A stretch of DNA of 26,588 nt from a virus. Positions 22,831 to 26,588 of this stretch are shown here, in pieces. The stretch lies in IMG/VR virus record IMGVR_UViG_3300042989_000024, positions 1-26,588 of that record; one strand, given 5' to 3'. The translations under genes and the position numbers were made by a program. Numbering within the stretch: position 1 is the stretch's first letter; each line of letters opens with the position of its first letter. The notes below the pieces were generated by a model, which did no database searches, was not told where the DNA came from, and saw only the letters and a program-made list of their open reading frames with translations.

Positions 22831-23083
22831 TCGTTTCTCCTTGTCTCGCGCCAATCGCGATGAAATTGACTTTGTTCGGCCCGAGTTCCACTTGCTTGAA
22901 CTCTAGTGTCGGGAACTTCGCGTCAAGATGCTCGATCACGCGCTCTAGGGACGCTTCAATGTCCGCTTCGCTGTAGCCGCGTTTTGGCGGCGCGCGAAAG
23001 ACGTGTGGCATAACCTTCTCGCCCACGATAATCTTCACTTCGAGGCGCTTCCAGAGCTTGCTTCCGTCTTTCGCTGGCTTCAT
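22694..23083 (-). CDS. hypothetical protein with polar C-terminal tail, 129 aa
   Basis: The ATG lies three bases after the upstream stop. Residues 1-80 look folded (LWKRLEVKIIVGEKVMPHVF, DIEASLERVIEHLDAKFPTL, then KVNFIAIGAR). From residue 81 the protein is a Gln/Asn/Asp/Gly-rich tail that overlaps the zinc-ribbon gene in another frame; the overlapped gene's ribosome binding site encodes Q81-T84. Family not recognised. Confidence 0.65.
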   Translation of the reverse strand: MKPAKDGSKLWKRLEVKIIVGEKVMPHVFRAPPKRGYSEADIEASLERVIEHLDAKFPTLEFKQVELGPNKVNFIAIGARQGETNETGNSNDGGDSKNGLPETRAQNRVDVIDRSAQSNRTGQDDLCDN

Positions 23084-23085
23084 CG

Positions 23086-23562
23086 CTAGAGTTCTTTGAG
23101 CGAGAATTTTCCGCCGTTCTTGTTGAGCAACCCTGCATTCTTCATCTTCTCGATCACACCGTATGCCGTGCGAATGTCGCAATGCGCTGCTGCCCGGAGT
23201 TGCGCTGCGGTCATTTCTCCGTGTGCCATCAGATCAATAAACTCCGCTTGCCGGCCTCCCAGTCGCGTCTTCATCATCTCCCACTTCGGACTCAGTACGG
23301 AAGTGTGATGCGTAGGACGACCGTCCTCAGGAAGACCTTCGACCTCGACGCGGGAGATTTCGCCGAAGATCATTTTCAGCGCTGCATAAAATGGTTCCAA
23401 CTGGTGACGCAACGCTCGAATTGCTTGTACGGCATCTTTCGCAGCTAACTTTGCCGTTGCGGCTTCGTCTTTCGCCTTTTGGAGTTCTTGTTCAAGTCCC
23501 GCGATCTCGCGGCGCAAACGCACAGCATCATCGGGCGGGCCTGGGAGTAAAGGCTGAGTCAT
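23086..23562 (-). CDS. coiled-coil and winged-helix protein, 158 aa
   Basis: ATG start with GCGGGGAATGACGC upstream. Residues about 13-55 form a coiled coil (LRREIAGLEQELQKAKDEAA). Residues 103-158 look like a winged helix: GRQAEFIDLMAHGEMTAAQL, RTAYGVIEKMKNAGLLNKNG and GKFSLKEL. DNA binding is likely. The gene lies three genes upstream of the large terminase, and dimerising plus DNA-binding domains would suit a small terminase, but a transcription regulator is equally possible. Confidence 0.7.
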   Translation of the reverse strand: MTQPLLPGPPDDAVRLRREIAGLEQELQKAKDEAATAKLAAKDAVQAIRALRHQLEPFYAALKMIFGEISRVEVEGLPEDGRPTHHTSVLSPKWEMMKTRLGGRQAEFIDLMAHGEMTAAQLRAAAHCDIRTAYGVIEKMKNAGLLNKNGGKFSLKEL

Positions 23563-23565
23563 GCG

Positions 23566-24192
23566 TCATTCCCCGCTGGCATGTTCCGCGATGGCCGCGA
23601 ATCCCTTGAAGGCACGTTCGAGTAGGCTGGATGTTCCACAACGCTCGATCTGGCGAATGGCCTTGAGTGTCAGGCAGATCGCTTCCATGTTGAGGCGCAC
23701 CGCATTGAATTGATCGCACGCGAGCACGTAATCGAAGTTCTGATTCGTTTTCCGATTCACCCAGTTAAGCGCGTTCTTCCGATGCACGTTGAGCGCTTGG
23801 AACATCTGGATGTCACCGCCCTTGTCGGGGTGATAAATGAGCGAGAGCCGGCGATAGGCTGCGTCAATCTGCGCTTCGGTCGGCGCCGGATCGTGGATGT
23901 CGAGCGCATCCTGCCAAGAGAAATCCTCTTTCACTTTGCGCGTGAAGTAGAGTGCCACACCCACATCAAGCGGCTCAATCCCTGGCGTCATGTTCCCACG
24001 CTGATTCTCAGGCACGTTGCTGGAGATCACAAATGACGGTGACTCTATGCGCGTCAATTCCTTCTCTAAGGCATCGCGGTATTGATTCGCTGTTTTCTTC
24101 CACGCCGCTTGAGGCTTGCGGTCTTGCGGCCGAGTCCGCGGCCATCCTTCCGGCCACGAAAGCGGATAGCGCTCTTTCAGTTCGCTTTTCAT
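23566..24192 (-). CDS. J-domain (DnaJ-like) protein, 208 aa
   Basis: ATG start with CGGGGGAACG upstream. Residues about 95-145 are a J domain: AQIDAAYRRLSLIYHPDKGG with the HPD triad at 121-123, followed by FQALNVHRKNAL. The flanks (WPEGWPRTRPQDRKPQAAW near 13-31, VGVALYF near 77-83, FDYVLACDQFNAVRLNME near 153-170, and IERCGTSSLLERAFKGFAAI) match a phage protein layout in which, to my memory, VAVYF is followed closely by FACD. The J domain would thus be inserted in that fold. HPD stimulates DnaK ATPase, so the partner is presumably host DnaK. No DnaK gene is present. Confidence 0.8.
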   Translation of the reverse strand: MKSELKERYPLSWPEGWPRTRPQDRKPQAAWKKTANQYRDALEKELTRIESPSFVISSNVPENQRGNMTPGIEPLDVGVALYFTRKVKEDFSWQDALDIHDPAPTEAQIDAAYRRLSLIYHPDKGGDIQMFQALNVHRKNALNWVNRKTNQNFDYVLACDQFNAVRLNMEAICLTLKAIRQIERCGTSSLLERAFKGFAAIAEHASGE

Positions 24193-24217
24193 CGTTCCCC
24201 CGATATTTTGCGGCGCG

Positions 24218-24613
24218 TCAGGCGTGTGGCCTGAATTTCGCTTTCTTCTTTTCCGGTTTCGCTAGTTGACCACCGCCAAGGACGCTTCGTTTGAAACTGC
24301 AAACCCCGCATTGGCAGGAAACATCGTGTTGATCAGCCGCTCGATCTGAGGAGACACTTGGGGCGATTGGTTTGGAATCGCGCGCAGATCCAGCACTTCC
24401 GATACGCGGGCGAGAGCGCCGTCCCAAAAGAGATAGGTCTCGAAGCCCAGTGGCGTCCTTCTGATCACGAACTTCATGGCCTGCCTCCTTCCCTTCAAGC
24501 GCTCTGCCACACGCTATGCGAATCCATTCCGCAAGTTTCAGTCCCTTGGCCTTCGCCGCTTTCTGATACGCCGCATGCACTGCATCATCGAGCTTCAATA
24601 AGTATGTTTTCAC
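24218..24613 (-). CDS. ribbon-helix-helix-like protein with long tail, 131 aa
   Basis: The GTG at 24613 has AAGG nine bases upstream; a TTG nine bases earlier is an alternative. Residues 1-40 (MKTYLLKLDDAVHAAYQKAA, KAKGLKLAEWIRIACGRALE) fit a ribbon-helix-helix DNA-binding dimer. From residue 46 the frame continues as a Ser/Arg/Asp-rich tail with SCQCGVC and a basic end (AKPEKKKAKFRPHA), overlapping another gene. The true end may be as annotated. Two promoter-like elements lie just upstream. Possible autoregulator. Confidence 0.6.
   Translation of the reverse strand: MKTYLLKLDDAVHAAYQKAAKAKGLKLAEWIRIACGRALEGKEAGHEVRDQKDATGLRDLSLLGRRSRPRIGSAGSARDSKPIAPSVSSDRAADQHDVSCQCGVCSFKRSVLGGGQLAKPEKKKAKFRPHA
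24262..24477 (-). CDS. nested small protein, 71 aa
   Basis: The ATG has AAGGAGGCAGGCC upstream, one of the best ribosome binding sites in the window. The frame reads MKFVIRRTPLGFETYLFWDG, ALARVSEVLDLRAIPNQSPQ and so on to TAG. It is wholly inside the 3' part of the RHH-like gene in a different frame. It looks folded (alternating hydrophobics, aromatic residues). Family not recognised. Confidence 0.6.
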   Translation of the reverse strand: MKFVIRRTPLGFETYLFWDGALARVSEVLDLRAIPNQSPQVSPQIERLINTMFPANAGFAVSNEASLAVVN

Positions 24614-24633
24614 GCGCCTCAACCTTCACAAAG

Positions 24634-24673
24634 AAGAGTATATATGGAAATGGTCCTGCGTCAAGAGTATATA
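24634..24673 (-). promoter_or_regulatory. two tandem TATATACTnTT elements before the RHH-like gene
   Basis: Minus-strand copies lie at 24644-24634 (TATATACTCTT) and 24673-24663 (TATATACTCTT), 29 bases apart. The upstream copy continues as GACG, giving TTGACG (24664-24659), which stands 16 bases before the downstream TATACT: a good sigma-70-like promoter. Transcription would start about 17 bases before the GTG. Confidence 0.6.
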
Positions 24674-24723
24674 AAAGCGCACACCAGCGCGATGGCCCCC
24701 AATCCTTGTAGCAGGAGCTTCAT
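24661..24723 (-). CDS. possible 20-residue membrane peptide
   Basis: The ATG overlaps the preceding micro-ORF stop as ATGA, with GGAGGG ten bases upstream. The peptide MKLLLQGLGAIALVCAFIYS is almost entirely hydrophobic after Lys2, long enough for one membrane span. Its stop lies inside a promoter-like element. It may be a small membrane peptide or a chance frame. Confidence 0.4.
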   Translation of the reverse strand: MKLLLQGLGAIALVCAFIYS

Positions 24724-24761
24724 CGCTCGCGTTCCCTCCACCAGTTTGTAAACCAAGCCAT
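24720..24761 (-). CDS. possible 13-residue micro-ORF
   Basis: The ATG overlaps the previous stop as TGATG and the frame reads MAWFTNWWRERER then TGA, overlapping the next start by four bases. Trp/Arg-rich. Its main function may be to couple translation between the neighbouring ORFs. Confidence 0.35.
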   Translation of the reverse strand: MAWFTNWWRERER

Positions 24762-24883
24762 CACTGCCCATAAACCGCTTTCTGCCAGTCTGCTGCTTGC
24801 TGCGCTGCTTCTTCTTTGCTCGGCTTGCTCAGATAGCCCACCAACAAAGCAAAAATACCTTGAAGTAGTTCCTGTGTGCTCAT
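24761..24883 (-). CDS. small amphipathic/membrane-associated protein, 40 aa
   Basis: ATG with GAGAGGGAAAGACG upstream. The protein reads MSTQELLQGIFALLVGYLSK, PSKEEAAQQAADWQKAVYGQ: a hydrophobic segment at about 6-19 followed by a charged helix. The frame also opens at a GTG at 24994 that would give 77 aa with a hydrophobic start; the shorter form has the better ribosome binding site. The 166 bases upstream (24884-25049) show only GC-rich partial hairpins. Confidence 0.5.
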   Translation of the reverse strand: MSTQELLQGIFALLVGYLSKPSKEEAAQQAADWQKAVYGQ

Positions 24884-25049
24884 CGTCTTTCCCTCTCTGC
24901 CGCTCAGGGGCCGCTCCCGCCCGGAGCTAAGCCCCCTCTGCAGCTTCGGTTGCTGGTCAATCACGCGAGCCACTAGTAGCATCGCAGCCAACACACCAAA
25001 CTCTTCTCTAGCTTGTTCCCTTCTCCCCGCTCACCCGCGAGGGGTGGGG

Positions 25050-25439
25050 TCAGGCGCACCAATCCCTTGAGATTATCGGCTCCTTAGCCTCAATTTTGCG
25101 ATAGATGGATTCCCAGCCGCCTTCTGGCGTGAAGCCAATCTTCAACGCATAATTCGCTAGAGCAGTCGCCACTTCCGGGGCACATGACACCGCATCCCAA
25201 CACCAGTTACCCACCCAAGTGTGATAGCCTTCGATGTGAAACTTCCGCCGCGAGAACTTGATTACTTTCTCTCCGGGAATGTGATAGCACACTGGCGAGC
25301 AAGATGGCGGCCAGAACGGATAAGACAATTCAAGCGCCGTATCTCCGTCCAACCCATCAAAGCAAATCTTTTCAACCCATCCCGTAGGGTTACCGTGCTC
25401 ATCACCAACGGCAAGCATGATTTGAACAAGTTTTCTCAT
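25050..25439 (-). CDS. hypothetical protein, 129 aa
   Basis: The ATG overlaps the stop of the 341-aa gene as ATGA, with AGGGTGAA upstream. The product is soluble and rich in aromatic residues and Cys (YPFWPPSCSPVCYHIPGEKV, GYHTWVGNWCWDAVSCAPEV), then a helical segment with GFTPEGGWESIYRKIEAKEP. No family recognised. Coupled to the previous gene, so probably co-expressed. Confidence 0.7.
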   Translation of the reverse strand: MRKLVQIMLAVGDEHGNPTGWVEKICFDGLDGDTALELSYPFWPPSCSPVCYHIPGEKVIKFSRRKFHIEGYHTWVGNWCWDAVSCAPEVATALANYALKIGFTPEGGWESIYRKIEAKEPIISRDWCA

Positions 25440-26461
25440 TTCACCCTGCGATACACCTCAAACGCCCCCAGCGCCGTCTCGTCGCTTATCCCCCAGCCCG
25501 CTTTCAGATCGCCGCGCTCGACTGCATAGCCGAGAGGTTCGTAGGTGGGTGCTGGCTCCGTGGCGGGTGGCTGCTTTCCGTGTTTTGGGCACAATCCCGG
25601 CTCGCTGTTTTCGTATAAATCTGAGCACAAGCATTGCGGATTATCGTCAGCGAGTGGCTGGCTGGGCGCTGGCTCCGCTGGCTTATCTTCCAGTTCAATG
25701 ACACGACGAAGCAAGACATCCGCTTTCTGCGCCATTGAATGATATTCAGCATAGGAAACCCAATTAGCTTCTTCTTCCTTTGGCAACTTGAACATCACTG
25801 ACCTGTCGATGGTGGGTTCTGCCGATGTCTCGATAGGCCTCATCGTGTCGTTCATGGCATGAGCGGGCGCTGGCTCCGCCGGCACTTTAGTTGGCACGCG
25901 AGCACAGATTACGTAAAGAAAATTAGAGAGCTTTGTTTCCACCCATGCAAACTCGCACGATTCTTCGTCTTCATTCTCGCCACATTTCTTGCAATCGTGA
26001 CCGAAATGTTGAGCAATTTCTTGCGCAAGGTCAATAGCCTTGATTGAATCAATCCAACGGATACCTCGCCAATCTCTAGGTTCTGACGTGGGCACTCCCT
26101 GCGGGGCGGGCGCTGGCGCGGGAGAGACGAGAAGGATGTTTAGTTTTCTGGCGATTGTTTCTGTGTGATAACCTCCCGTTCCTCCATGACTAGACTCCAT
26201 TGCATTTCGCACGTCTTGTCCTGTCAGTGTCACCTGGGGCTGCGCGGCGAACGCAACATTCAGCTTATGCCGGGATTCAGCCGATAACCGCGCCCATTCG
26301 GCGTCAGTGAGCAACTTACCTTGCTGGGGCTGCGCGGCGAGGGCGGCCCTTGCGCGCTTGTCAATCCATGCCATGCCCTCGGTATCGTCATCAGCAATCT
26401 GTCTCTCGCCACTGGCGACGGCAACTATCTCTTCTAACGCTTTCTTCAACTCATCGCTCAT
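25436..26461 (-). CDS. hypothetical modular protein with Cys clusters, 341 aa
   Basis: The start chosen is the ATG overlapping the upstream stop as ATGA (MSDELKKALEEIVAVASGER); a longer frame adds 15 unlikely residues. Helical modules are joined by Pro-Ala linkers (SPAPAPAPQGVP, PAEPAPSQP, ATEPAPTYEP) and repeated A-A-Q-P-Q segments. Cys groups CKKCGENEDEESC and CLCSDLYENSEPGLCPKHG suggest zinc binding. The DNA holds short direct repeats such as GGGCGCTGGCTCCGC. The composite make-up resembles recombination-prone accessory phage genes. Function unknown. Confidence 0.65.
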   Translation of the reverse strand: MSDELKKALEEIVAVASGERQIADDDTEGMAWIDKRARAALAAQPQQGKLLTDAEWARLSAESRHKLNVAFAAQPQVTLTGQDVRNAMESSHGGTGGYHTETIARKLNILLVSPAPAPAPQGVPTSEPRDWRGIRWIDSIKAIDLAQEIAQHFGHDCKKCGENEDEESCEFAWVETKLSNFLYVICARVPTKVPAEPAPAHAMNDTMRPIETSAEPTIDRSVMFKLPKEEEANWVSYAEYHSMAQKADVLLRRVIELEDKPAEPAPSQPLADDNPQCLCSDLYENSEPGLCPKHGKQPPATEPAPTYEPLGYAVERGDLKAGWGISDETALGAFEVYRRVK

Positions 26462-26588
26462 AACTTGCCTCCCAATGTCGCTGGAATCTTCAAACCTTTT
26501 CTGCAAAGGTCAGCGCATTCGCGGAGCCGAGTGGCGGCGTCGGTGGCGGCGGCGGCGTAGGCGGCGTAGGCGGTGGCGGCGTAGGCGG
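26458..26588 (-). CDS. Ala/Tyr-rich protein, C-terminal part (partial)
   Basis: The frame is open to the right edge and ends TGA overlapping the next ATG. It reads AYAATAYAAYAAAATDAA, then TRLRECADLCRKGLKIPATL and GGKL. Alanine helices with regular Tyr and a C-A-D-x-x-R end resemble Ala-rich proteins found in phage and prophage accessory regions; I cannot name the family firmly. Confidence 0.6.
   Translation of the reverse strand, partial: AYAATAYAAYAAAATDAATRLRECADLCRKGLKIPATLGGKL
26530..26588. repeat. GGCGGCGTA-type low-complexity repeats
   Basis: The plus strand is built of GCGGCGTAG and GCGGTGGCG units up to the window edge, encoding the A-A-Y units of the partial protein on the minus strand. 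Such tracts change length by slippage. Confidence 0.75.

Noticed and set aside
23084-23182. N-terminal extension of the 129-aa protein to 23182
   Set aside because: It overlaps the winged-helix coding end in another frame; the ATG three bases after that stop fits the operon.
25020-25049. GC-rich stem after the 129-aa gene as a terminator
   Set aside because: Pairing is interrupted and no T-run follows on the minus strand.

Overview
The window looks like part of a tailed double-stranded DNA phage (or prophage) genome carrying its packaging, head and tail module. Every convincing gene lies on the minus strand, so transcription runs from right to left. Genes are packed with one- to eight-base overlaps (ATGA, GTGA, TGATG), and GTG or TTG starts are common. 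No integrase, lysis gene, tRNA, rRNA or CRISPR array was seen. The host cannot be named from the sequence; the base composition is moderately GC-rich by eye.

Right to left. (1) 26588-22636 is an accessory block of mostly unrecognised genes: the end of an Ala/Tyr-rich protein, a 341-aa protein with Cys clusters, a 129-aa protein, a ladder of three tiny coupled ORFs, a ribbon-helix-helix-like protein with a second gene nested inside it, a J-domain protein, a coiled-coil/winged-helix protein and two overlapping small genes, one zinc-ribbon-like. (2) 22544-18954 holds the large terminase and a run of small genes before the portal: a coiled-coil protein, a His-rich protein, a 55-aa protein, a 96-aa protein, a four-Cys HiPIP-like protein and a basic 61-aa protein. 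(3) 18910-11623 holds the portal, a scaffold-like protein, a compact cytosine-C5 DNA methyltransferase, an Ig-like virion protein, a GIY-YIG-type nuclease placed just after a terminator, and the major capsid protein. (4) 11527-8919 holds an endonuclease VII-type HNH nuclease coupled to a GroES-like co-chaperonin, then two phage proteins of unknown role. (5) 8817-5 holds connector, tail-fibre-like and tail proteins, including a 1526-aa protein whose N-terminus resembles tail nozzle or hub proteins, and ends with the start codon of the next gene.

How the genes work together: terminase, portal, scaffold and capsid form the head assembly and packaging machine. The GroES-like protein probably helps the host GroEL fold the capsid or another virion protein. 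The proteins downstream build the neck, short tail and fibres. The methyltransferase may protect phage DNA, and the two nucleases look like inserted or moron-type genes. An 11-base element, TATATACTnTT, occurs five times in the same orientation in intergenic gaps just upstream of genes. It looks like a phage promoter (-10-like) family and in two places would give nearly leaderless transcripts. This element, the overlapping gene pairs, the J-domain insertion and the micro-ORF ladder are the most unusual observations.
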